DNA from: Amycolatopsis balhimycina FH 1894
GTDB lineage: Bacteria; Actinomycetota; Actinomycetes; Mycobacteriales; Pseudonocardiaceae
Reading direction: 5' to 3'
Length of the DNA: 64,000 nucleotides
NCBI RefSeq assembly: GCF_000384295.1
Contig: NZ_KB913037.1
Location: 4,016,649-4,080,648, forward strand
Below the pieces are notes generated by a model. It ran no database searches and was not told the origin of the DNA. It was given only the letters and a program-made list of their open reading frames with translations. Position 1 is the stretch's first letter. The number at the start of each line of letters is the position of its first letter. Positions 43,312 to 51,546 of the stretch are shown here, in pieces. Both the position numbers and the translations under genes were made by a program.

Positions 43312-44474
43312 GCGAATACCAGTACTACGAGTTCGTCGCGATCGACCGGCCACTGGACGACGGTGAACAAGCTGCGGTCCGGTCGCTGTCCACCCGGGCA
43401 CGGATCTCTTCGACCAGCTTCGTGAACGAGTACCACTGGGGCGACTTCAAGGGTGACCCTCGCCGTCTGATGGAGCGCCACTACGACGCGCACCTGTACG
43501 TCGCCAGCTGGGGCACCCACCGGGTGATGCTTCGCCTGCCGTGCGATCTGCTCGATCCCGACGTCGTCGAGGACTACTGCATCGGTGACGAGGTGAGCGC
43601 CTGGGTCATGGACGAGTTCATCGTGCTCGACATCAGCAGCGAGGACCACGCCGGTGAGTTCGACTTCGACTACGACCCCGAGAACCTGCTGTCGACGATC
43701 GTCGGAGTTCGCGCCGAACTCGCCGCCGGTGATCTCCGGCCGCTCTATCTCGCCTGGCTGGCGGCCTATGGTGCCTGGGAGCGCGATGAAGACGTTTTCG
43801 ATCGTGATGCTGACGACGATCTCGAACCACCTGTTCCGCCCGGGCTGGGCACGCTCACGGCCGCGCAGCGGGCGCTGGCCGACTTCCTGCACCTCGACGA
43901 CGATTTGATCGCGATCGCGGCTCAGGCTTCTCCACCACTGGGCAAGACGGCCGATAGCCCTGCTGACCTCACCGTTTGGGCAGCTCGCCTGCCGGTCACC
44001 GAGAAGGATCGGCTCTTGGCGCGGGTAATGCAGGGTGAGGCGGCGCGGGTGCAGATGGAGTTGCTGCGTCGTTTCCACGGCGATAGCGCTCCGATCATCC
44101 CCGTCCCAGCCCGCCGGACCGTGGCCGACCTGCTCGACAACGCGGCGCGGCGACGAGCCGACCGTGAGCGTCGGCTGGCCGCCGAGCGCGCTGAAGACGA
44201 GGTACGCCGGGAACAGGCGCGCCTGCAGGCCCGCGGACGACGACTCGACACACTGGCCGCCGAGGAAGACGCCGCGTGGTCGCGCGTCGAGGCGATGATC
44301 GCCACCAGGAAACCCGCCGAGTACGACGCCGCCGTCACCCTGCTCAGCGATCTGCAGGCGCTGGCCGAACGCGACGGCCACTATGACACGTTCACCGCGC
44401 GCATGATCGCGCTGCGGCACACGCACGGACGCAAACCCAGCCTCATCGAGCGCCTCGACCGGGTCTCCCTCTGA
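43308..44474 (+). CDS. hypothetical protein with C-terminal coiled coil, second gene of the TOTE-type locus
   Basis: A 388-residue protein of no family I can name. The first 180 residues are alpha/beta (QYYEFVAIDRPLDD, VNEYHWGDFKGDPRRLMERH, DAHLYVASWGTHRVMLRLP). The part after about residue 270 is a highly charged heptad region (RRRADRERRLAAERAEDEV, RREQARLQARGRRLD) predicted as a long coiled coil, with a helical end. The start is coupled by GTGA to the 123-residue gene, and the primase-helicase gene starts 14 nt after the stop. An adaptor for the nuclease-like or helicase partner is possible but unproven. Confidence 0.76.
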   Translation: MSEYQYYEFVAIDRPLDDGEQAAVRSLSTRARISSTSFVNEYHWGDFKGDPRRLMERHYDAHLYVASWGTHRVMLRLPCDLLDPDVVEDYCIGDEVSAWVMDEFIVLDISSEDHAGEFDFDYDPENLLSTIVGVRAELAAGDLRPLYLAWLAAYGAWERDEDVFDRDADDDLEPPVPPGLGTLTAAQRALADFLHLDDDLIAIAAQASPPLGKTADSPADLTVWAARLPVTEKDRLLARVMQGEAARVQMELLRRFHGDSAPIIPVPARRTVADLLDNAARRRADRERRLAAERAEDEVRREQARLQARGRRLDTLAAEEDAAWSRVEAMIATRKPAEYDAAVTLLSDLQALAERDGHYDTFTARMIALRHTHGRKPSLIERLDRVSL

Positions 44475-44488
44475 CCGTCCCGTCTACG

Positions 44489-45145
44489 GTGGGATCCGTG
44501 GACGACGATCTCCAGTCAGCGCAGGTCGCGGAGCTCGCGGAGGAACTCGCGCAGCTCCGCGCCTTGACAACGCGGTTGCGTGCGGAGAACGCGCGGCTGT
44601 TACGACTGCTGGAGCTGACACCGAAACAAGCGGCTCCGCCCGGCCCGGTACAGACCGGCTTCTTCGAGGCGCACCCCGGCCCGGTCGACCGGCGATCGGC
44701 CCCGGAGGTGAAGGTCGATTTCTTCGCTGCCTTGTTCGCCGCGCGCACCGACATCTACGCCACACGATGGGAGAACGCGCGAACAGGCCAGGCGGGTAGG
44801 CTGCCAGCGGTGCGCGGCGGCTGGCGCAGGGGTGTGCGGCACGAGGACCGCGACTATTTGCCGCTGAGCAAGGACGTGCTGCGCACACATCTGCCCGGTG
44901 ACGTGCATGTCGGGCTGTATCCGCTGTTGGACGGCGACCTGTGCTGGTGGCTGGCGGCCGACTTCGACGGCCCGATGGCGATGCTGGATTCCCTGGCCTA
45001 CCTGAAGGCCGCCAGGGCATGGTCGGTGCCAGCAGCGTTGGAAGTCTCGCGCTCGGGAGTGGGCGCCCATGTGTGGGTGTTCTTCACCGCACCCACGCCC
45101 GCGGAAACGGAATTTGTCAAGGTGGGTGAGACCAGTGGGTGTTAG
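44489..45145 (+). pseudogene. TOTE-type primase-helicase, 5' part, interrupted by an IS
   Basis: This frame encodes the N-terminus of an archaeo-eukaryotic-type primase/SF2-helicase. It has a coiled-coil start (AELAEELAQLRALTTRLRAE), then VDFFAALFAARTDIYATRW, RHEDRDYLPLSKDVLRTHL, WWLAADFDGPMAMLD (catalytic acidic motif) and EVSRSGVGAHVWVFF. These are features of the TOTE conflict-system primase family. Native sequence ends at AET near 45110; the last residues and the stop come from the IS. The gene continues at 46687. GTG 44498, 7 nt after TACGGT, is an alternative leaderless start. The disrupted protein is probably inactive. Confidence 0.85.
45106..45110 (+). repeat. left copy of the IS target-site duplication
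   Basis: AACGG at 45106-45110 recurs at 46687-46691. Joining the flanks through one copy gives GCGGAAACGGCTCGCC, which restores the reading frame AETARRLGT of the primase-helicase. Four bases (AATT) lie between this copy and the conserved IS terminus TGTCA, and seven (CGCAGGG) on the other side. Confidence 0.6.
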
Positions 45146-46152
45146 GCGGCTTCGGTTTTGGTCTCCTGGCTGGTGTCGTCGGTGGGTCGGTTGATCCAGA
45201 CGGTGTCGGGGAGATCGAGCACCTTCGGCGCCGTGGTGATGCCACCGAACCGGTGCGGGTGCCTGGCCCGGGCTTCGGTGAGCACGGCGCGCCGGTCGGC
45301 GGCTTTGGCGGTTGCCAGGCCGAAGTGGACGTCGGCGGGGGTGTGCAGGCCGATGCCGGTGTGTCGATGTTCGTGGTTGTACCACTGGGCGAACTCGTCC
45401 ATGAATTTCCTTGCCTCCGACAGTGACCCGAAGCGTTCGGGGAATTCCGGACCGTATTTCAAGGTCTTGAACAGTGATTCCGAGTACGGGTTGTCGTTGG
45501 ACACCCGAGGCCGCGAGTGTGACCGTGTGACCTCGAGGTCGGCGAGCAAGACGGCGACAGTTTTGCTGGTCATCGACGTGCCCCGGTCGGCGTGCACGAC
45601 CTGCGGGACGCCGTGGACGGTGAAGATCTGTTCCATCAGTTCTTTCGCCAGGACACCGGATTCGTGGGCGTGGACATGGACGCCGACGATGAACCGGGAG
45701 TAGATATCGATCATCACGTACGCGTCGAAGTAGGTGCCTTTCACCGGGCCCGCCAGCTTGGTGATGTCCCACGAATACACCTGACGCGGTGCGGTCGCGA
45801 CCAGTTCCGGACAGGCCTTCGCTGGGTGACGCGCCAGCCGGCGGCGTTCCTTGACCTGCTTGTTCTCCGCCAGCACCCGGTACATCGTGGACACCGAGCA
45901 CACGTAGACGCCCTCGTCGAGCAGCTGGGCATAGATCTGCAACGGCGCCAGGTCCACAAATCGTTCGCTGGTGAGCACCTGGAGTATCCGCAGGCGTTCG
46001 GAAACGGTCAGTTTGTTGACCGGTTCCGGCGCCGGATGCGCCATGACCGCCGGCGTGGCCGCGGCGGCGGTCTTGCCGTGCCGGATCGCCGTTGAGCGCG
46101 CCAGCCCGGTCAGCCAGGCGGCTTGCCTCGTGGGCACACCATCGGCGGTCAT
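45142..46152 (-). CDS. IS3-family transposase OrfB (DDE integrase domain)
   Basis: A 336-residue transposase with an rve integrase core. Catalytic residues lie in YSWDITKLAGP (first Asp), VVHADRGTSMTSKT (second Asp) and NDNPYSESLFKTLKYGPEF (Glu). The end has the IS3 signature QWYNHEHRHTGIGLHTPADVH. An upstream HTH_21-like part reads LLDEGVYVCSVSTMYRVL. The frame continues upstream of the ATG (EALTHAYASM), as in IS3 elements where OrfB is made as an OrfAB fusion by -1 frameshifting. Its stop lies 27 bp inside the left IS end. Confidence 0.92.
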   Translation of the reverse strand: MTADGVPTRQAAWLTGLARSTAIRHGKTAAAATPAVMAHPAPEPVNKLTVSERLRILQVLTSERFVDLAPLQIYAQLLDEGVYVCSVSTMYRVLAENKQVKERRRLARHPAKACPELVATAPRQVYSWDITKLAGPVKGTYFDAYVMIDIYSRFIVGVHVHAHESGVLAKELMEQIFTVHGVPQVVHADRGTSMTSKTVAVLLADLEVTRSHSRPRVSNDNPYSESLFKTLKYGPEFPERFGSLSEARKFMDEFAQWYNHEHRHTGIGLHTPADVHFGLATAKAADRRAVLTEARARHPHRFGGITTAPKVLDLPDTVWINRPTDDTSQETKTEAA

Positions 46153-46169
46153 GGACGCGTAGGCGTGGG

Positions 46170-46607
46170 TCAGCGCTTCTTGCGCTTCTCGTCGGAATCC
46201 GCTCTCTCGGAGAGACCTTCCAAGAGAGCGTGCGCTTTTCCCATGATGTCCAGGGCCGTCTCGGTGGTGTTCAGCCGTTTGCTCAAACGGGCGTTCTCCC
46301 GCGTGAGCCGCGCGATCTCAGCCTGCTCCGCGGACAGTCTGCCGACCTTCTCGCCGGGCTTTTTGCCCGCCAGCACGCCGGCATCGCGCTGCTTGCGCCA
46401 CTCGCTGATCAACGACGAGTACAGGCCTTCCCGCCGCAGGTATCCGCCGCCGTCGCCCTGCTCACACGCCGCCTCGTAGGCGTCCAGATGGGCGAGCTTC
46501 TCCGACGCGGTGAACGTGCGTCGCCGTGGCCCGTCGCTGCGCGGGTGCTGGGAATCCATCCGCTCATTGTCGCCCTCGACTACCGGGGACATGGTCTTGC
46601 GGGTCAT
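46170..46607 (-). CDS. IS3-family transposase OrfA
   Basis: A 145-residue helix-turn-helix protein with leucine-zipper-like C-terminus. RRRTFTASEKLAHLDAYEAA leads into YLRREGLYSSLISEWRKQRD, the Tnp_1-type HTH. The coiled coil AEIARLTRENARLSKRLN ends in MGKAHALLE. It provides DNA-end recognition for the OrfAB transposase. It stops at TGA 46170-46172 while the OrfB frame is already open, allowing a -1 frameshift in the AAGCGCAAGAAGCGC stretch. Confidence 0.9.
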   Translation of the reverse strand: MTRKTMSPVVEGDNERMDSQHPRSDGPRRRTFTASEKLAHLDAYEAACEQGDGGGYLRREGLYSSLISEWRKQRDAGVLAGKKPGEKVGRLSAEQAEIARLTRENARLSKRLNTTETALDIMGKAHALLEGLSERADSDEKRKKR

Positions 46608-46686
46608 GTCAGTCGATCCGTATCTCGCCCTGCATCAGGCCGGGTTGCTGTGAACCAGTGGACTCAACTCACCCTGACACGCAGGG

Positions 46687-48489
46687 AACGGCTCGCCGAC
46701 TTGGCACAGCCCTCTTACGTGAAGCGATGGCGGTGCGTGGCCGCATGGACCTGGCCAGCTATGATCGACTGTTCCCGTCGCAGGACGTGCTGCCCGCGGG
46801 CGGCGTCGGGAACCTGATCGCCGCACCTTTGCACGGCAAGGCCCGCCAGGACGGCGCGACGGTATTCCTCGACCTGGCCACGATGGAACCAGACGATGAC
46901 CAATGGACGTACCTGTCCTCGCTCGGCCGAATGAGCCCTGCCGAGGTTAATCGGGTCGCGCGCCGCGCCGGCGGAGTCACCGTCGGAGCCAGCATCGACA
47001 AGATCGGCGCCGCAGTCTCGACTCGGATCCGTACCACCGCACCCCCATCGTGCACGCCCGGCTTGGCTCGGGAATCCGTCTGGAATCAGGCGAGTTGACC
47101 CCGGCGTTGCACGCGACGCTGAAGCACGCGGCGTCGATGACCAACCCACTGTTCTACGAGCGCCAACGACTCCGAATGTCCACATGGGACACGCCGAGGT
47201 TCCTACGCAGCTACGAAACTCTCGACGGCGGGCTCGTCCTGCCCCGGGGGCTGCACGACACGGTGGCCTCGCTGGTCGAGCAGGCGGGCAGCCGCCTTGA
47301 GGTGATCGACGAGCAGCAGGCCGGCGAGACGCGGGAGTTCACATTCGCCGCTACGCTGACCCGGCAGCAGCAAGACGCCATAGACGATCTACGCGACCAT
47401 GATCTCGGCGTGCTGGTCGCGCCGCCGGGCGCGGGCAAGACCGTGGTGGCCTGCGCGGTCATGGCTACCCACGCGACCTCCACGCTCGTGCTGGTCGACC
47501 GCAAGACTCTGGCCGACCAGTGGCGAACACGCATCAGCGAAATGCTGGGCGTCAAAGCCGGCCAACTCGGCGGTGGCCGCCGCAAAACCCGCGGCGTGAT
47601 CGATGTCGTTATGCTGCAAACCCTGGCTCGCAAGACCGACATCGAGGAGCTCACCAGCGGCTACGGGCTGATCGTCGTCGACGAGTGCCACCACATCCCC
47701 GCCGCCGCGTTCGAGCACGCCGTCAAGCAGATCCCGGCCCGCCGCTGGCTCGGACTCACCGCCACCCCATACCGACGCGACAAGCTCGACGACTTGATCA
47801 CCCTCCAGCTGGGCCCAATCCGGCACACCATCACTCACTCCACCCGGCCCAGTGTGGACTCGACACCCCAACTCGAGTTGGACACGACCGCGCACCGTCC
47901 GGTGCCGGCGCTCCACGTGCACGACACCGCCTACCGCTATGCCGGTGACGCCGACCCGACCAAGCCCGGTGGGATGGCGGCCATCTACCGCGATCTCGTC
48001 GCCGACGACGCCCGCCTCACCCAGGTCGTCGACGACGTGATCGCCGCGCTGAAACGGGGTCGGCACTGCCTGCTGCTCACCCAGTGGACCACCCACGTCG
48101 AACGGTTCGCCGACGAACTCCGGCAACGCTCGCTCGACCCGATCGTGCTGCGCGGCGGCATGAGCGCGACCGCCCGCCGCGACGCTCTCGCCCGCCTCCA
48201 ACCCGCGAACGACGTACCGCTGCTGGTCGTCGCCACCGGACCATTCGCCGGCGAAGGATTCGACTGCCCTGTCCTGGACACGCTCTTCCTCGCCGCACCG
48301 ATCGCGTTCAAAGGACGCCTCGTCCAATACGCAGGCCGCATCCTCCGCGCTCACCCCGACAAAGCCACCGCAGAAGTCCACGACTACCACGACATCAACA
48401 CCGGCGTCCCGGCCTCGTCACTGGCCAAACGCGCGCCCGGCTACATCAGCCTCGGCTTCCCCGACCCCCGCCGAGCAGCAACACGTTGA
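46687..48489 (+). pseudogene. TOTE-type primase-helicase, 3' part (SF2 helicase), with frameshift
   Basis: The coding sequence resumes right after the IS: ARRLGTALLREAMAVRGR, then YDRLFPSQDVLPAGGVGN (end of the primase module). At the C5 run 47042-47046 the frame breaks; one added base would join TTAPP to [17 protein letters not shown]. The second frame encodes an SF2 helicase: Walker [18 protein letters not shown] (DEAH-type box) in [13 protein letters not shown], motif [14 protein letters not shown], motif V region [12 protein letters not shown] and motif [13 protein letters not shown]. With both lesions repaired the gene would encode about 805 residues. The helicase frame has its own ATG at 47050 and might be expressed alone. 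Confidence 0.86.
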
Positions 48490-48843
48490 GCAGGAGCGGC
48501 CAGCTGCAGACAGGCGCATTGGGCAATGCTGACCACGAGCACCACGTCCTGCCAGCTGATCTTGATCAGAACGACCAGGCGACAACCCACACCGTCCACG
48601 GGGATACACACGATTGAGTGGCCTTCCCGCTTGCGCGCAGCAGTCCGGTCGCGGTCGGCGCCGGATGTGGCTACCGTCGTAACTTGAGTCAGCAGCGGCC
48701 AGTGCCGCTGAGCCCATGGCGGTACCAAGCAAGTGCTGGTTCAGAGCCAAGGTGGGGCAGTGGACGCCAAGCCAGATTCGAAGCAGGGTCGTCGCGGGGC
48801 TCAATGTCGCGTGGATTCAACACCGCTTCGTGTTCGTGGTGTC
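48490..48843 (+). other. 354-bp region with no supported gene
   Basis: Between the helicase stop and the second HTH fragment I see no frame with a start signal and family resemblance. Short open frames exist on both strands but have no ribosome-binding sites or recognisable motifs. The region may be decayed sequence of an earlier insertion. Confidence 0.5.
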
Positions 48844-49321
48844 CGTCACGACCCGCCCGATGCCAAGAAGATCGCGAAGGCACTCCTCGAACTCGCACGA
48901 GAACAGATGGCCGACAAGCCAGGTCACCGTCACGATCCCAACGCGATTAGTGGCGAGAGTTCGCCCCTGCCGTCTTTGCCCGCCAACCGGCCCAAGCCAC
49001 GGCGGGTGCGACATCTCGATCAAGACCAAAGTCCAGATGCTGGTACAGGGCTACGCTGCGGGCGCGACGACCTATGAGCTGGGTGACCGGTTCGGCATCG
49101 ACCGCCGTACCGTCAGTGCCATCCTCCACCAGTACAACGTTCCGATGCGCCGACGCGGCCTCTCCCCAAGCCAGGTGGACGAGGCGATCCACCTCTACCG
49201 TCTCGGCTGGTCACTCGCTCGAGTTGGCGAACACCTTGCTGTCGACCCGACCACAGTGCTGAACCGCCTGCAGGAACATGGCATCCGCACTCGCGACACA
49301 CACGGACGGGCTCGATCTTGA
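48844..49321 (+). pseudogene. double-HTH protein, copy 2 (frameshifted)
   Basis: Codons from 48844 read RHDPPDAKKIAKALLELARE, then QMADKPGHRHDPNAIS, in one frame. Near 49010-49030 the homology passes to another frame, which reads [37 protein letters not shown] and [30 protein letters not shown], ending IRTRDTHGRARS. The second part is closely similar to copies 1 and 3. This copy keeps the longest upstream part, suggesting the family's native N-terminus is a short helical region. It stands between the primase-helicase module and the AbiE pair. Confidence 0.68.
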
Positions 49322-49421
49322 CATGCTGGCAGATCGTCGGCAGCTCACAGTCTCAGCAGTCGATACTCAAAACTAACTTAACTTCCAGCGGTCGAGTGAG
49401 GCTAGAACTAAAGTTTTACTG

Positions 49422-49427
49422 TAGTAT
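49422..49427 (+). promoter_or_regulatory. -10 element of the AbiE operon
   Basis: TAGTAT lies 6 nt before the GTG of the AbiEi-like gene, in an unusually AT-rich stretch (49361-49430). The spacing implies a leaderless transcript. No clear -35 box is visible. AbiEi proteins usually repress their own promoter through inverted repeats, but none is convincing here. Confidence 0.5.
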
Positions 49428-49433
49428 GAGCCG

Positions 49434-50030
49434 GTGACCGTTGATCGACGTGACCTCCGTCGGCGGCTCTTCGAGCTCGCTGCCCAGCAGGGTGGCTATT
49501 TTACGGCCGCGCAGGCGAAGTCGCTCGGCTACTCCCACCAGGCGCAGGCCCATCACGTTGGAGCTGATAACTGGTGGCGCGTTGATCGCGGCCTGTTCCG
49601 CCTCGTTGAGTGGGTTCCGGGCGTCCATGATGAACTCGCTCGCTGGACCCTGTGGTCACGAGGACGCGCGATCGTGTCACACGAGTCAGCCATGGCCGTC
49701 CATGACATCGGCGAGTTCGAATCACGGTATATCCATCTGACAGTTCCACCCGGGTTCACCATGCGTGACGAAGCCGTAGCGCTTCACTACGCAGAGCTTC
49801 CCACCGATGACGTCTCCGCACGCTCGGGATACCGAGTGACCACTCCACTGCGCACGCTCATCGATATCGCCGCGAACGCGGCCGATGAGGATCAGCTTGC
49901 CCGCGCCATCGCCGACGCGCGGCGCGCCGGCCTCGTCACCACTCGCCGTCTCCGCTCCCGCGCCGAGACCCTTGACCCCCGCGCCGCGCTCTACATCGAA
50001 CGCGCGATCCAGCAAGCGGAGACACAGTGA
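49434..50030 (+). CDS. abiEi: type IV toxin-antitoxin AbiEi-family antitoxin
   Basis: A 198-residue protein. The N-terminal winged HTH (LFELAAQQGGYFTAAQAKSLGY, then VDRGLFRLVEW) and the C-terminal transcriptional-regulator-like domain (ISHESAMAVHDIGEF context, TTPLRTLIDIAANAADEDQLARAI) fit the AbiEi antitoxins, which repress their operon and neutralise the AbiEii toxin. Its TGA overlaps the toxin GTG (GTGA). It lies between HTH fragments 2 and 3, so it probably arrived as a discrete module. Confidence 0.88.
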   Translation: MTVDRRDLRRRLFELAAQQGGYFTAAQAKSLGYSHQAQAHHVGADNWWRVDRGLFRLVEWVPGVHDELARWTLWSRGRAIVSHESAMAVHDIGEFESRYIHLTVPPGFTMRDEAVALHYAELPTDDVSARSGYRVTTPLRTLIDIAANAADEDQLARAIADARRAGLVTTRRLRSRAETLDPRAALYIERAIQQAETQ

Positions 50031-50884
50031 CCTACCAATCGGCGCCGGCGCTCCGCACCGCATTGGAGCGCCGACTATCAGCACGATCCGCCGAGACCGG
50101 AGTCAGCCTGGACCGGCTACGCCGGCGGGTGATGTTCGAACGCATCATCGCCCGCATACAAGCGGCAGAGCCGGGGCAATGGGTACTCAAAGGTGGTATG
50201 GCACTTGAGGTTCGCCTGCGCGACGACGCCCGGCTGACCAAGGACGTCGATCTCGGCCTGCGCGATGACGTCAACAGCGCGCCAGACCTCCACGAGCGAC
50301 TCATCGACATCCTCGCCGTCGACCTCGACCATGACTACTTCATCTTCGCTGCCGGCCCGCCGGAACGGCTACGCGACGACAGCGGCGGAGTCCCTACCTG
50401 GCGGGCCAAAGTCAGCGCGCAACTGGCCGACAAGCCTTTCGGAGGCATCCAGCTCGACGTGTCCCCCAGGACTCATGAACTTCATGCCACCGACAGGCTC
50501 GCCATACCCAACTCCTTGGCGTTCGCCGGGATCCCGACAGTTGAGGTCGAAGCGGTCGACATCCACCGACACGCCGCGGAGAAGTTCCACGGCATGCTCC
50601 GCGACTTCGGGGAACGCGAGAACTCGCGGGTCCGCGACCTCGTCGACCTCGCCATTCTGGTCGAACACGACCTGCTCGAACCCAAGCAAACGGCAGCCGC
50701 GGTCCGATCCGTATGGCTCGAACGCAACAACACCGCACCACCGGACAACCTCCCGCGGCTGCCAGAGTCGTGGCGGGACCGCTACCAGCGACTTGCCGCC
50801 AGCCACGGCATAGAAATTCCGCCGTACGTCGGAGCGGTGGCCACCGTGACCCAGCTATGGCTCACCATGTTCCCCCGCGAGTAG
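50027..50884 (+). CDS. abiEii: type IV toxin AbiEii-family nucleotidyltransferase
   Basis: A 285-residue nucleotidyltransferase-fold toxin. Motif I is QWVLKGGMALEVRL with the following LTKDVDLGLRDD (metal-binding Asp-x-Asp). Motif III corresponds to GGIQLDVSP, and EKFHGMLRDFGERENSRVRDLVDLAIL carries the conserved Lys and Asp of motif IV. Proteins of this family cause reversible growth arrest and abortive phage infection, by modifying RNA in characterised members. The start is coupled to the antitoxin. All active-site positions I can read are present, so the toxin is likely active. Confidence 0.9.
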   Translation: MTYQSAPALRTALERRLSARSAETGVSLDRLRRRVMFERIIARIQAAEPGQWVLKGGMALEVRLRDDARLTKDVDLGLRDDVNSAPDLHERLIDILAVDLDHDYFIFAAGPPERLRDDSGGVPTWRAKVSAQLADKPFGGIQLDVSPRTHELHATDRLAIPNSLAFAGIPTVEVEAVDIHRHAAEKFHGMLRDFGERENSRVRDLVDLAILVEHDLLEPKQTAAAVRSVWLERNNTAPPDNLPRLPESWRDRYQRLAASHGIEIPPYVGAVATVTQLWLTMFPRE

Positions 50885-50982
50885 GCACACAACGGCCATC
50901 GCTCGAGCCAAGACGACCGTGCGAACCCCTGGGGCGGCGACCTCTGACCTAAACAATGCCACCCATAGGCAAGACACCTTAG

Positions 50983-51426
50983 CGAAGTTACAACCCGAAA
51001 GACCAGGTCAGGGCCCTCGAACAGCTTCGCGAGAAGCTTCCCAGCCTCGGCGCACCCGCACCGACGTCGGGCAAGCGGGACGGGCCGCGGCGGGCCCGGC
51101 AACTCGGCAGCGATCAAGTCGAACAGCTGATCGCCGGCTACCGGTCCGGCGCGACCGTGTACGAACTCGGTGACCGATTCGGCATCGAACGGCGGACGGT
51201 CAGCAGCATCCTCCACCGGAGCGGCGTGCCGATGCGTCGCAGTGGACTCTCGCCTGAACAGGTCGACAACGCCATCCACCTCTACAACCTCGGCTGGTCC
51301 CTCGCGCGAGTCGGCGACCACCTGGGCGTCAACCACACCACCGTCCTCAACAAGCTGCGCGAACGCGGCGTTCCGACCCGAGACACCCACGGACGTCCGC
51401 GTGTCGAAGCAGGTGATCCTCGATGA
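50983..51426 (+). pseudogene. double-HTH protein fragment, copy 3 (5'-truncated)
   Basis: The frame opens after TAG 50980-50982 and has no usual start before GTG 51157, which lies within the first HTH. It reads [15 protein letters not shown], then [38 protein letters not shown] and [30 protein letters not shown], ending [11 protein letters not shown]. It is the closest relative of copies 1 and 2 and has the same orientation. It marks the right edge of the accessory island. Confidence 0.7.
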
Positions 51427-51506
51427 CCCCCGTTCAGGTTCGGACGGCGCCACCGTCGTTCGGGCCATCACCGTGATCATGGGCGTGGTCGTTGGTTCGC
51501 TAGTGT

Positions 51507-51533
51507 GGTGACTTACCTGTGAACAGCGTCACC
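51507..51533. terminator. weak stem between the HTH fragment and the STAS-HATPase gene
   Basis: GGTGAC (51507-51512) and GTCACC (51528-51533) are inverted repeats with a 15-nt loop. They lie just 3' of the minus-strand STAS-HATPase gene and could help terminate it. The stem is short and there is no T-run. Confidence 0.3.
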
Positions 51534-51546
51534 CATCAGGGTTCTC

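Larger units (their letters stand above)
45115..46679 (-). mobile_element. IS3-family insertion sequence
   Basis: About 1.57 kb. Imperfect terminal inverted repeats start TGTCA: left 45115-45138 (TGTCAAGGTGGGTGAGACC) and right, complement of 46655-46679 (TGTCAGGGTGAGTTGAGTCC), sharing TGTCA-GGTG-GT-GAG-CCA-TGG. It contains orfA and orfB on the minus strand, the standard IS3 layout with a probable frameshift between them. It is inserted in the primase-helicase gene, whose coding sequence resumes on both sides, with AACGG duplicated. The transposase frames look intact, so insertion may be recent. Confidence 0.9.

Noticed and set aside
48441..48728. 95-codon minus-strand frame after the helicase
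   Set aside because: It has a hydrophobic stretch but no ribosome-binding site, no family motif and atypical composition; probably chance.
42459..51426. CRISPR array or phage att repeats in the island
   Set aside because: The recurring sequences are three diverged HTH coding fragments kilobases apart, not short regularly spaced repeats, and no integrase gene is present apart from the IS3 transposase.
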